Shown: positions 43,589-52,509 of the stretch, in pieces
How positions within the stretch are numbered: the stretch's first letter is position 1
Layout of the letters: every line of letters begins with the position of its first letter
Source: Treponema sp.
Lineage (GTDB): Bacteria; Spirochaetota; Spirochaetia; Treponematales; Treponemataceae
Length of the DNA stretch: 64,000 bases
Direction of reading: 5' to 3'
Assembly (NCBI GenBank): GCA_016293915.1
Contig: JAEDCY010000001.1
Coordinates: 1 to 64,000, forward strand
Translations under genes and position numbers: made by a program
Notes under the pieces: model-generated
Databases searched by the model: none
What the model saw: the letters and a program-made list of their open reading frames with translations, nothing else
Told to the model about the DNA's origin: nothing

Positions 43589-45360
43589 TATTTACCATCC
43601 TTGAGCATTGCTGCTACTTCGTCGCGTACTTTTCCATTTGCAGAAGCAAAGTGAGCATCTACATCCTTTTCGGCCTGCTTAAACTTATCACTCTTCCAGA
43701 GAGAATAGTTCCAGTCGATAAACTTCTGACGCATTTGGTTGAAGAAGTTTCGTGCTGCATCCTTATCGGCAAGTTCAAAATCAGAACCAAGAACCTTGAG
43801 AACCTTTGCGAAAGTGTACTGCTGGCGTTCAACGCTTACAGCCGCATCAATTTCGTCGAATGAGTTCTGCTGCATATAAACTGCATCAAGGAATTCGCTC
43901 TTGAGGTATTCGATGTAGTCTTCGGTTGTTGTACCTTCTTCACCTACTACCTTCATCATCTGGTTTACTTCAACACCGCTAAGGAATACCTTGCGTGCAT
44001 AAGCTACCCAGTCTTCGCGGATAACTGATTTATATTTTGACCATGAAATAATAGGGTCAATTGCAGGATACTTACGTGCATCTGAACGTTCACGTGAAAG
44101 TCCGTGGAAAGCACCTACTACTTTAAGAGTTGCCTGAGTAACAGGTTCTTCAAAGTTACCACCGGCAGGAGATACTGTACCACCAATTGTTACAGAACCA
44201 ATGTTACCGTCGCGGAGGCGTACGATACCGGCGCGCTCGTAGAAGGCAGCAATGTAAGATTCGAGGTAAGCAGGGAATGCTTCTTCTCCAGGAATCTCTT
44301 CAAGACGTCCAGACATTTCGCGCAAAGCCTGTGCCCAGCGGGAAGTTGAGTCTGCAAGAAGAAGTACGTGCAAGCCCATCTGGCGGTAATATTCAGCAAG
44401 TGTAACAGATGTATATACAGATGCTTCGCGGGAAGCAACCGGCATAGAAGATGTGTTACAAATGATGATTGTTCGTTCCATCAAAGAACGACCTGTACGA
44501 GGGTCTTTAAGTTCAGGGAACTCTTTAATTGTTTCTACAACTTCACCCGCACGTTCACCGCAGGCAGCGATGATTACGATATCAACGTCGGCGTTACGGG
44601 AAGTTGTATGCTGAAGTACTGTCTTACCGGCGCCGAAAGGTCCAGGAATACAATATGTACCACCCTTAGAAACTGGGTAGAAAGTATCGATAAGACGAAC
44701 CTGAGTTACCATTGGCTCGCTAGGTGCCAAGCGTTCTGCATAGCAGTCTACTGCCCGCTTTACAGGCCACTTGAAAGCCATCTTAAGCTTAAAGGTCTTA
44801 CCCTTTTCATCCTTTACTTCGGCAACTGTATCTTCGATTGTGTATTCACCAGGCTTTGTAACCTTAGTAACTGTATATATGCCAAGCATATCAAAAGGAA
44901 CAAGTATTTTATGTGTAAAAGGTCCTTCAGGAACTGATCCAATAGAATCACCACGAAGAACTTTATCGCCAACCTTTACACTTGGAGTCCATTCCCATTT
45001 TTTATCGCGTGGAAGTGAATCTACATAAACACCACGCTCAAGGAAGAAGCCTGCTTTTTCTGCAACCAGTGGAAGCGGGTTCTGAAGACCATCGAAGGTC
45101 TGGCCAAGAAGTCCAGGTCCAAGTTCTGCACAAAGAAGGTCGCCTACCAAGTCTACCTTATCGCCGGCTTTAATTCCCTGTGTCATTTCGAAAATCTGCA
45201 TCTGGGCTTTGTTTCCGCGAATACGGATAACTTCACCACGAAGCTTCTTTCCGTCTACATTAACGTAGCCAACTTCATTCATAGAAACTGCGCCATCGAA
45301 TTCAATCGTGACCATGTTTCCGTTGATGCCGACTACTTTTGCTTTAGTAGTATTTGCCAT
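43588..45360 (-). CDS. atpA: V-type ATPase subunit A (catalytic)
   Basis: A 590-residue catalytic subunit. The Walker A loop GPFGAGKT is at residues 240-247. The long non-homologous region that marks V-type rather than F-type catalytic subunits lies between the N-terminal barrel and that loop. Further conserved segments are ACGERAGEVVETIKEFPEL and LADSTSRWAQALREMSGRL. Overlaps by one base with both neighbours indicate tight translational coupling. Confidence 0.97.
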   Translation of the reverse strand: MANTTKAKVVGINGNMVTIEFDGAVSMNEVGYVNVDGKKLRGEVIRIRGNKAQMQIFEMTQGIKAGDKVDLVGDLLCAELGPGLLGQTFDGLQNPLPLVAEKAGFFLERGVYVDSLPRDKKWEWTPSVKVGDKVLRGDSIGSVPEGPFTHKILVPFDMLGIYTVTKVTKPGEYTIEDTVAEVKDEKGKTFKLKMAFKWPVKRAVDCYAERLAPSEPMVTQVRLIDTFYPVSKGGTYCIPGPFGAGKTVLQHTTSRNADVDIVIIAACGERAGEVVETIKEFPELKDPRTGRSLMERTIIICNTSSMPVASREASVYTSVTLAEYYRQMGLHVLLLADSTSRWAQALREMSGRLEEIPGEEAFPAYLESYIAAFYERAGIVRLRDGNIGSVTIGGTVSPAGGNFEEPVTQATLKVVGAFHGLSRERSDARKYPAIDPIISWSKYKSVIREDWVAYARKVFLSGVEVNQMMKVVGEEGTTTEDYIEYLKSEFLDAVYMQQNSFDEIDAAVSVERQQYTFAKVLKVLGSDFELADKDAARNFFNQMRQKFIDWNYSLWKSDKFKQAEKDVDAHFASANGKVRDEVAAMLKDGK

Positions 45361-45902
45361 TATTTATCTCCATCCAAAATCGTATCGTAAATCTTATGAT
45401 AAGATGCTTTTCCGTTTTCAACCTCAAACTTACGCATTCGCTCAACAAGCATAAGACGAAGGCCGTAGGCATACACTGCATCAATTGAAAAGCCATCCAG
45501 AGGACGCAAATCATCAAGCAGACGTAACCTGTATTCATAAAGAAACTGTTCTGCAGAAAGAGGACTATCCATACCAACTGCAGTACGTGCAGCAGAAATT
45601 ATATCTGCAGTACATCCTGGCGGAAGTGGAACGCTGTCCTTCTTTAATTTTTGCGCACGAATTTGAGCGAGCGCACAACGCAGGTTTCTTTCCTTTTCAT
45701 ACCAAACATCCAAAAAGGCAGAGCCTGTGGAAGTAAGTTCCATAGGCGGAACCAAAGAAAGTCCTTCAAGCACGGCTTTTTCTTCTTCGGAAATAAAACG
45801 GCTTGCCAGTTCACGAAATTCTTCTGTGTTCAATGGTAAAGCTGTCTTTCCTTCTGAAGCTGAGATATTTGGTAACTGTGAAACCAAATAATAGTAAGCC
45901 AC
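45360..45902 (-). CDS. DUF2764-like protein of the spirochaetal V-ATPase operon
   Basis: A 180-residue helical protein starting MAYYYLVSQLPNIS, with one-base overlaps to atpE and atpA. It occupies the operon position where subunit C (the d-type socket between rotor and shaft) is normally encoded; no subunit C or F gene is seen here. The YYLVSQLP opening and the ARTAVGMDSPLSAEQF segment match the DUF2764 family as I recall it. A divergent subunit C role is inference. Confidence 0.78.
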   Translation of the reverse strand: MAYYYLVSQLPNISASEGKTALPLNTEEFRELASRFISEEEKAVLEGLSLVPPMELTSTGSAFLDVWYEKERNLRCALAQIRAQKLKKDSVPLPPGCTADIISAARTAVGMDSPLSAEQFLYEYRLRLLDDLRPLDGFSIDAVYAYGLRLMLVERMRKFEVENGKASYHKIYDTILDGDK

Positions 45903-46522
45903 TACTCTGCATCCCCCGCAGCAACTTTCATAAGAGCTGCAACTTTAGGATTGAGGTAAGCAGCAAACATCTCTGCAAGACTTTCTGCTGAATAATCGTA
46001 GAATGCGGCACCATTTTTAACACCGATTCTAAAGCCTGCTGTAAGAGTATTGTCTGGCTTAACTTCTAGTCCTTTTTTGATTTCTGCCTTGAGTGAAGTT
46101 GTAAGGGATTTTTCAAGAGCCTTTAAATCTTTTTCACTTAAAAGAACAGAAAGTTCTGAAGCATCTGAATTCTTAGCCCATGCTTTTACCGTTTCTGGTA
46201 CAAGCTTAGTAAGAACATCCTTTGAAAGAGCTTTTTCAGTACCTTCCTGAATAAGTCCGTCAAACTCAGCAATCAGAGCATCTTTGAATGAAAGCAACAT
46301 ATTGCGTCCAGCCTGTATAATGGCTTCTTCGCTTGCCTTCTCCATTTTTATTGTCTCTGATTGTGCACTTTTTATAATTTCAGCAGCTTTTGACTGCGCT
46401 TCTTCGATTATTGCTTCTGCTTTTTTCTCCGAATCTGCAATGATTTTTGCAGCATCTTTTTCTGCAGCAGCAACGCCGTCCTTCTTGATTTTATCAATCA
46501 GTTCTTGCAATTGTACATCCAT
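45902..46522 (-). CDS. atpE: V-type ATPase subunit E (peripheral stalk)
   Basis: A 206-residue stalk subunit. The first 90 residues form an Ala/Glu/Lys-rich coiled coil (AAEKDAAKIIADSEKKAEAI), and the rest is the globular domain that caps the A/B head. The ATG at 46522 is preferred to the TTG one codon upstream because it gives normal seven-base spacing from GAGG. It is the first gene of the V-ATPase operon. Confidence 0.92.
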   Translation of the reverse strand: MDVQLQELIDKIKKDGVAAAEKDAAKIIADSEKKAEAIIEEAQSKAAEIIKSAQSETIKMEKASEEAIIQAGRNMLLSFKDALIAEFDGLIQEGTEKALSKDVLTKLVPETVKAWAKNSDASELSVLLSEKDLKALEKSLTTSLKAEIKKGLEVKPDNTLTAGFRIGVKNGAAFYDYSAESLAEMFAAYLNPKVAALMKVAAGDAE

Positions 46523-46561
46523 CAAAGTACCTCACTTATACTAGTCAAGAATAATATAATA

Positions 46562-46589
46562 ATTATACCCCAAATATCCCGTTTTTCAA
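46562..46589 (-). promoter_or_regulatory. Promoter of the V-ATPase operon
   Basis: On the minus strand TTGAAA-16-TATAAT, with start expected near 46555 and a short leader carrying GAGG before atpE. Confidence 0.8.
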
Positions 46590-46640
46590 TGAAAAACTTT
46601 TATATTGGGGTAAAAATATTTGAGTCTAAATTATTAACAT

Positions 46641-46734
46641 GTCATGCTGAACTTGTTTCAGCATCTTTTATGATAGATCCCGAAACAAGTTCGGAATGAC
46701 GAATCCATCACCCTGAACTTAAGTTCAGTACGAC
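46641..46734. repeat. Family A repeat plus an extra half element
   Basis: A full GTCAT...ATGAC element (46641-46700) has loops CTTGT and ACAAG, which are perfectly complementary. A degenerate half element containing the palindrome TGAACTTAAGTTCA follows at about 46709-46734. Together they fill most of the gap between galM and the V-ATPase promoter. Confidence 0.85.
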
Positions 46735-46778
46735 ACGTTAATGTTTAAGTTATTAAACCTTTAAGCAAATATAATGTA

Positions 46779-47846
46779 TTATTTATTTATTGTAAAGGAA
46801 TAAACTGTTTTTGCTTTCATTTTTTGACCTGGTTCTAGAATACAGGTAGGAAAATCTTTCTGATTTGGTGTATCAGGGAAGCACTGGGTTTCAAGACAGA
46901 ACGCATCGTGACTATTATAAAGACGACCGTTTTTTCCTATGATTCCTTTTATGTAATTGCCTGTATAGAACTGGCATCCTTCCATATTTGTAAATACTGT
47001 CATTGCATGACCTGATGAAGGTTCTTTTACAGTACAGAATTCTACAAGATCATTATCATCAAGAGGAAGTCCACAATGAACGTTTGAAGGATCATACATT
47101 TCAGTTACATAGCAGTGGTCATAACCGACTCCAACATTTTTGATATCCTTACCAATTTTCTTTTCTTTAGTAAAATCAAAAGGAGTTCCCTTTACATCAA
47201 GAAGTTTTCCTGTAGGAATAAGCTTTGGATTCACTTCAAGTCTCTTTTCAGAATTCATCTGCAGTGTATGTTCTCCAATATTACCATTTCCCGCAAGATT
47301 GAAATAAGCATGATTAGTAATATTAATCGGTGTTGCTTTATCTGTTTCTGCATTATAAATGCAAGAAAGATTATTATTATCATCAAGAAGATATGTAATT
47401 GTAAGTTTTACATTTCCAGGAAAGCCCTGTTCACCATCAGGAGAAGTTCTTGAAAAACGAACACCACAAAGCTTTCCGTCATCAATAATCTTTCCCTTCC
47501 ACATCATTTTATTATAAGAATCAAAGCCGCCATGAAGACAGTTTGGACCATCATTCTTGTCGAGATCATATTTTTTTCCATTAAGTTCGAAGGAAGCTTT
47601 TCCGATTCTATTTGCAAAGCGGCCTACAATAGCACCAAAAAATACAGTGCCATTTATAAATCCATCTAAAGTCGAATAACCTAAAACGACATCAGTCTTT
47701 TTATTTTTTCCATCATTCAAAATAATGCTTGTAATTGTACAACCGTAATCTGTACATGAAAAAGACATATTGCCGTTTTCAACTGTGTAAAGATGTACTT
47801 TGCTTCCATCACTAAGCATACCGAATTTTTGTTTGCTTACTTTCAT
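46779..47846 (-). CDS. galM: Aldose 1-epimerase (mutarotase)
   Basis: A 355-residue beta-sandwich enzyme interconverting alpha and beta anomers of glucose or galactose. Conserved features are GRFANRIGKASFELNGKKY, NCLHGG with the substrate His, NHAYFNLAG with the catalytic His, and AFCLETQCFPD with the catalytic Glu. The length is normal. A strong AAGGAAGG site precedes the ATG and the gene has its own promoter and no close partner. Confidence 0.94.
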   Translation of the reverse strand: MKVSKQKFGMLSDGSKVHLYTVENGNMSFSCTDYGCTITSIILNDGKNKKTDVVLGYSTLDGFINGTVFFGAIVGRFANRIGKASFELNGKKYDLDKNDGPNCLHGGFDSYNKMMWKGKIIDDGKLCGVRFSRTSPDGEQGFPGNVKLTITYLLDDNNNLSCIYNAETDKATPINITNHAYFNLAGNGNIGEHTLQMNSEKRLEVNPKLIPTGKLLDVKGTPFDFTKEKKIGKDIKNVGVGYDHCYVTEMYDPSNVHCGLPLDDNDLVEFCTVKEPSSGHAMTVFTNMEGCQFYTGNYIKGIIGKNGRLYNSHDAFCLETQCFPDTPNQKDFPTCILEPGQKMKAKTVYSFTINK

Positions 47847-47863
47847 TCTATTCCTTCCTTTAT

Positions 47864-47892
47864 ATTATGAATTGCTTCACTCTACATTGCAA
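47864..47892 (-). promoter_or_regulatory. Predicted galM promoter
   Basis: On the minus strand TTGCAA-17-CATAAT lies in the 55-base gap between galM and the upstream gene. Confidence 0.6.
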
Positions 47893-47901
47893 TGAAGTAA
47901 T

Positions 47902-48603
47902 CTATAGCATATCTATTATAAACTGAACTTCAGAAGCAGGACAAGATAATTCTTGAGCAATATCTTCAACCTGCATTCCCTGATTAAAAAGTTTTTCTAC
48001 TTTTTCTTTCAGTGAACTGTTGGAGTTCAGATTTTTTACTGAATCTTTAGAATCATCATAAACCTTTGTTACAATAAGTGGAACTTCTTTATAAGCTGCT
48101 CCATCCGGAGTAATTACAGTTTCATCTTTTAAAATTGATTTTTCTTCCGGCTCGTCAAATAAAGAGCCCTGTTGAACTGAAGAGTTTTTATTAATTGTAT
48201 ATGCAGCATTTGGATCAATATATGGATTTTTTTTATTTTTCTGCCCTACCGGTTTTATTTCTGCAAATCTTTCATTTTCTACAAAAGCGGATTTTATTGT
48301 TCTTCCCCTTCCTGTTTTTTCTGCCTCGGCAATTGTATCGCGTAGAAGTTGCGTTGCCTCTCTAAATGATTCCATTTTTTTATCCGCTTCATTTAAGAGA
48401 GCTCTAAGTCTTCTTGATGATTCATTTATAAGTTCTAGATCTCGGTTTGCATTATTATTTACATCCATAATAACACGATTCATCTGAGACTTTGTTTTTT
48501 CTATAATGGCATCAGTTGAAAACAGTTTTTTAAAGCGAATGAGAATTACAACCATTAATATCAGACTGACAAGTGAAATGAAGAGAGCTATATACGCAGC
48601 CAT
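47902..48603 (-). CDS. Membrane-anchored coiled-coil protein with C-terminal HTH-like domain
   Basis: A 233-residue protein with one N-terminal TM helix (about 4-24), a coiled coil (about 40-95, NRDLELINESSRRLRALLNE), a disordered middle and a C-terminal helix-turn-helix-like segment (VEKLFNQGMQVEDIAQELSC). It resembles YlxL/DUF6115-type proteins found at the end of flagellar operons. GAGGT precedes the ATG. It is the last gene of the motility operon here. Function unknown. Confidence 0.68.
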   Translation of the reverse strand: MAAYIALFISLVSLILMVVILIRFKKLFSTDAIIEKTKSQMNRVIMDVNNNANRDLELINESSRRLRALLNEADKKMESFREATQLLRDTIAEAEKTGRGRTIKSAFVENERFAEIKPVGQKNKKNPYIDPNAAYTINKNSSVQQGSLFDEPEEKSILKDETVITPDGAAYKEVPLIVTKVYDDSKDSVKNLNSNSSLKEKVEKLFNQGMQVEDIAQELSCPASEVQFIIDML

Positions 48604-48605
48604 TA

Positions 48606-48944
48606 TTACCTCGTGATATCGATTATAGTTCCAAGATATGAATTGTCGCTTTTAGGAGGTCTTATCTCATTAATATCATCATCTTCTTCTTTATGATTTT
48701 GATTTCTCTGTCTATTTCCACCATAAGCACCAGAAGAATTTGAGCCATTCTGATTTACACTGTTTGTATTCGATTTTTCGTTTGATGTCTGCTGAACTTT
48801 AGCCGCATTTTCCATATTTCTCTGGATATTACTCTGCTGCTGCATTGCTTCTGTAAGCTGAGCCTGCTGGCTACCCGCCATAGTTTTTGAGACATTAGAA
48901 AGCTGTGTGTACATTGTCTGAAGGTCAATCGGCTGAATACCCAT
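48606..48944 (-). CDS. Small uncharacterised protein of the motility operon
   Basis: A 112-residue hydrophilic protein, rich in Gln, Asn and Ser, without signal peptide or TM helix. The N-terminus MGIQPIDLQTMYTQLSNV is the only ordered-looking part and the C-terminus is NSYLGTIIDITR. It overlaps the FapA-like gene by 20 bases and the next gene follows after two bases. It is likely a spirochaete-specific accessory; no family recognised. Confidence 0.65.
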   Translation of the reverse strand: MGIQPIDLQTMYTQLSNVSKTMAGSQQAQLTEAMQQQSNIQRNMENAAKVQQTSNEKSNTNSVNQNGSNSSGAYGGNRQRNQNHKEEDDDINEIRPPKSDNSYLGTIIDITR

Positions 48945-50892
48945 CCGGCTGCTCCTCGGCTAATGAAGGTGGTTCATATGGACCACGCTTACTGAAGGCC
49001 TTATCGTAAAAGAATGTTACACTCTTAGTATCAATTTTTACTTCATCAAGAACATCTCGAATATAAATCTTTACTCCGGCATAAACATCACCCTCAACCT
49101 TAACTTTTCCTATTGCTTTAAGGTCTCGTAAATGTTCCTGAATTTTATTTATTTCATCTGTCATTACTTCAAGTTCTTCACTTATCTGTTCGCAGCGTTC
49201 CTTGAGAGTCTTGAGTTTTTCTTCTTTTTCCTGAGGAAGCTTTTTACGAAGCTTCTTTTGCTGTTCGAGAGTCTGAATATCGAGATCACAGTTTTCGTAT
49301 TCTTTGGTACTTTTTGCCTGTTGATTCTGAAGCTCTTCAAGTCTTTTTTTAGCACGAGGATCTACACCAACTTCAAGAATTGTTTCTGTACCACCACCTG
49401 GGGAACCAACTTTACGAGCGCATATTTCCTCTGTTGCCATCAAATGTCCACCAATAATCTGTGCTTTTTTACCTCGAAGCACAATATTTTTCATGGCAGT
49501 TACAGTAGAATTTACAATTGAGTCTGATACAATAACGTTTTCTTCAACTTCAACTGTTGTATCATTAATAAATTTAGCCCAGAGTGATTTTCCTGCTTTG
49601 ATAAATCCTTCACCCTTACCAAATATACCCTGACGTACAATAATATTTCCAGTAGCTTCAAGTCGTGACTTATCGACAATACCGTTAACTTCTATATTAG
49701 TAGCTTCAACCTTGTAACCTTCCTGAACATTACCTTTTATAACGACAGTTCCAACAAATTTAACATCGCCGGTTTTTACATTAACGGCATCAAGATACTT
49801 AATAGGTTCTACAGTTACTTTGCCGTTTACAAGCATAACTTCACCATCGATTTCAGCCTTAATTGTTACGCCGTCACGGTCGAGTTTAACGTTTGCACCA
49901 AGTTGAATCTGAATGTCTTTTCCGTTCTTTGCTTCGAGATATCGGCCAAAAAGGGTTTTTCCACCCTTTCCTCGCTGGGCAGGTATTTTTTGTGCAAGAG
50001 GCTGATCTGCAATAACATTCTGAATGTTATTAAGTTTCTTGTAGTCGACATTTCCTTCTTCGTCAACCTGAGCTCTAAGCTTTTTAGGATCAGTTTCAAA
50101 ATTATATGATATATAGGCATCATGGCCATCAACTGGCATAATTGCCTTTGCAACTTCAAAAGGAACGTCATAAACCGGAGTATCAACAAACTCTTTTATC
50201 TTATCTTCTTCGATACACGCTTCAACAACGTCCTGCTGTAAAATTGCACGTTTAATCATATCGAAAGAAGCTTCACTACCACTCATAGAAGGAGGCGAAA
50301 CAACAATAGAACCTGTCATTTCATCTTTTGTAACTTCAACACCAATTACAACATCACCTGCAGGAACATGCTTAAACTGCCCTACCACACAGTAGTCATT
50401 ATCTGTACCAGATTTTACGCACTTTTTAACAAGTTCTTCATCAAAGCTAATTGTATCAGGACGTTTAATTTCATCAAGAACATCTTTAACTTCAACTGGA
50501 ATTCCTTCTCCCAAAGGAAGGATAATCTTGAGCATAATATCAGATTTGAAATGACGAACATAGAAAAGTCCGTCGCGATTTGTAATTTTTGCAGTCTCAG
50601 TTTCTTCATCAGTATCGAACAAACCTTCGGAAGTAAGTTTTGTTGATTTTTTTATTGTTGATGGATCCTGATAGACCATTATTTTCCAGGGCTTTTTTCC
50701 CAACCCCAAAATTCCATCACTTCCTTTTTCAACAACTTCGTAATGAAGATTAGCAAGTTTAGTATCCAGCTGTACAACGGCATCTGCAAGAGCTTCATCG
50801 ATAGTATCAGCATTAACCTCCACAAAGTGAAGGTTTTTATCTACCTGAAGAAGCGTATTCATGTCTTCACGAAGTTTTTCCAGCGTTACCAT
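48925..50892 (-). CDS. FapA/DUF342-family protein
   Basis: A 655-residue protein. The middle and C-terminal region has the DUF342 beta-helix pattern (VKFVGTVVIKGNVQEGYKVE, KVKVEGDVYAGVKIYIRDVL) split by a long coiled coil (about 535-605). The N-terminal part (about 45-85) resembles the Jag-N/FapA start. FapA-type proteins are associated with flagellar placement or polar complexes in other bacteria. It follows whiG by 23 bases in the motility operon. The precise role is unknown. Confidence 0.75.
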   Translation of the reverse strand: MVTLEKLREDMNTLLQVDKNLHFVEVNADTIDEALADAVVQLDTKLANLHYEVVEKGSDGILGLGKKPWKIMVYQDPSTIKKSTKLTSEGLFDTDEETETAKITNRDGLFYVRHFKSDIMLKIILPLGEGIPVEVKDVLDEIKRPDTISFDEELVKKCVKSGTDNDYCVVGQFKHVPAGDVVIGVEVTKDEMTGSIVVSPPSMSGSEASFDMIKRAILQQDVVEACIEEDKIKEFVDTPVYDVPFEVAKAIMPVDGHDAYISYNFETDPKKLRAQVDEEGNVDYKKLNNIQNVIADQPLAQKIPAQRGKGGKTLFGRYLEAKNGKDIQIQLGANVKLDRDGVTIKAEIDGEVMLVNGKVTVEPIKYLDAVNVKTGDVKFVGTVVIKGNVQEGYKVEATNIEVNGIVDKSRLEATGNIIVRQGIFGKGEGFIKAGKSLWAKFINDTTVEVEENVIVSDSIVNSTVTAMKNIVLRGKKAQIIGGHLMATEEICARKVGSPGGGTETILEVGVDPRAKKRLEELQNQQAKSTKEYENCDLDIQTLEQQKKLRKKLPQEKEEKLKTLKERCEQISEELEVMTDEINKIQEHLRDLKAIGKVKVEGDVYAGVKIYIRDVLDEVKIDTKSVTFFYDKAFSKRGPYEPPSLAEEQPDGYSAD

Positions 50893-50915
50893 TTTTCAGC
50901 CGTTGTTTCCTATTA

Positions 50916-51698
50916 TTAAATAATTCCTTTTCTGAGATTTGTAAGTTTTGCGCGAAGACGAAGATTTGCTTTTGTATGCAGCTGAGAAATACGTGATTCA
51001 CTTACTTCAAGAACTTCACCAATTTCTTTAAATGTGAGATCTTCGTGATAGTACAAAACAATAACCATCTTTTCTTTCTCAGGGAGTTCGCTGATTGCCT
51101 GAGCAATAACTTTCTTGATTTCTTCACGTTCAGCAATTACGTCTGGATTCAAGCTGGAAGGCGACTCAATATTGTTGCCGATTGACATATTGTCATTATC
51201 ATCACCAGCGTACCATACATCATTAAGAGAAAGTATGCTAGTACCTGAAACCTTCATAACTGTACGATGATATTCATCTTCGCTCATATTAAGAGAACCG
51301 GCGATTTCAGAATCTGTTGCAGTACGACCGAGACGAGATTCAAGAGAAACTATGGCATCTTCAATTTCACGTGATTTTTGTCGAACTGAACGTGGAACCC
51401 AGTCAATCTGGCGAAGTTCATCAAAAATTGCACCACGTATACGAGTAACAGCGTATGTCTTAAATTTAACTCCTTTTGCAGGATCATACTTATTGATTGC
51501 ATCAAGAAGTCCAAACTGTCCATATCCAACAAGATCATCAAATTCGACAGAAGCAGGAAGCCCGACAGCAACCTTACCGGCTACATATTTTACAAGAGGC
51601 ATATACTGCCGTATAAATTTATCCCTGAGAGCCGGAGACTTGGTCTTCTTGAATTCTTCCCAAAGATCATCTTCTTCTTTTTCGTCATTAATTGGCAT
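50916..51698 (-). CDS. whiG: Flagellar sigma factor, sigma-28 (WhiG/FliA type)
   Basis: A 260-residue alternative sigma factor for late flagellar and chemotaxis genes. Region 2 begins LRDKFIRQYMPLVKYVAGKV and includes EFDDLVGYGQFGLLDAI and ELRQIDWVPRSVRQ, typical of the FliA/WhiG group. Region 4 has the helix-turn-helix LTFKEIGEVLEVSESRISQL. GAGGAAGAG precedes the ATG. It lies directly downstream of the flhG/51713 genes, the spirochaete arrangement. Confidence 0.95.
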   Translation of the reverse strand: MPINDEKEEDDLWEEFKKTKSPALRDKFIRQYMPLVKYVAGKVAVGLPASVEFDDLVGYGQFGLLDAINKYDPAKGVKFKTYAVTRIRGAIFDELRQIDWVPRSVRQKSREIEDAIVSLESRLGRTATDSEIAGSLNMSEDEYHRTVMKVSGTSILSLNDVWYAGDDNDNMSIGNNIESPSSLNPDVIAEREEIKKVIAQAISELPEKEKMVIVLYYHEDLTFKEIGEVLEVSESRISQLHTKANLRLRAKLTNLRKGII

Positions 51699-51712
51699 CT
51701 ATTCTCTTCCTC

Positions 51713-52468
51713 TTATAAAGAATTTTCATCTGATAAAACAGAACTGATTGCCTTCGCCATAAGCGCGGCATCCTGTATTTCTGCAGGTGCATCATTTCTT
51801 TTATGTGAACCTGAAGATGTTACAAATTCTGAACCTGTTCCAGATGCAAGCGCATCATCATCTTCAGAGTTTGAACTTCCACTTTCACTGAAAACAAAGT
51901 TTTCCATATCCGGCAGAGTGTCCAAACCACTTGCTCCAATATTTTCCGAAGGACCAGCACTATTTTCAGAGTTCTGGTTTGCAGCAGCTGCTTCAAAAGG
52001 CACAACCGCTTCTTTTCCAGAAAAATTATTAACAGTTTCAAAATTTCTTAATGGAACAAAGCCTTTTGGAGCCTCCTGTTCCGTAGCAGCAGCTTTTCCT
52101 GAATTGCGAACATCCGATTCATTAAGCATCTGATGATTTTCACCTACAACAAAATGATTTTCGCTTTCGCTAGGCTTCAGTTCTTCATCCTGAATTGTTA
52201 TATCAACATTCTGTCCCAAGGCTGACTGTTGGGAAATTCCAGATGAAGAGTCTGCTGTATATTCACCTTGAAAATCGCCATTCGAACTGTCTGAAAGGAA
52301 TTTGCTGTAGATAACTGAAATTCCAAAACCAAGCACTCCGAACACTAAGGCAAAAATCAAAGCCTTTAATAAAATGGATAAAATTGAAGAATGGGAAAAA
52401 AGACCTGAAACGAAGGACAAAATAAATCCGCACGCTACAAACAGTCCGACATATTTTGCGCTTCGCAT
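51713..52468 (-). CDS. Two-TM membrane protein of the motility operon, function unknown
   Basis: A 251-residue protein with two N-terminal TM helices (about 6-24 and 30-50) and a long acidic, Ser/Glu-rich cytoplasmic tail without clear domains. The tail ends in a conserved-looking helix (ALMAKAISSVLSDENSL). The ATG at 52468 is preferred to the TTG four codons upstream because GGGAGG is correctly spaced. It sits between flhG and whiG. Confidence 0.65.
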   Translation of the reverse strand: MRSAKYVGLFVACGFILSFVSGLFSHSSILSILLKALIFALVFGVLGFGISVIYSKFLSDSSNGDFQGEYTADSSSGISQQSALGQNVDITIQDEELKPSESENHFVVGENHQMLNESDVRNSGKAAATEQEAPKGFVPLRNFETVNNFSGKEAVVPFEAAAANQNSENSAGPSENIGASGLDTLPDMENFVFSESGSSNSEDDDALASGTGSEFVTSSGSHKRNDAPAEIQDAALMAKAISSVLSDENSL

Positions 52469-52509
52469 TTTTCCTCCCAAATATAATTACCCATAAATAT
52501 TATACACCA

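Noticed and set aside
44368..44937. A 189-residue open frame on the plus strand opposite atpA
   Set aside because: Antisense to a highly conserved gene, odd composition and no known motif.
12346..46734. Family A elements as a CRISPR array
   Set aside because: Copies are kilobases apart, palindromic, without regular spacers, and no cas genes are present.
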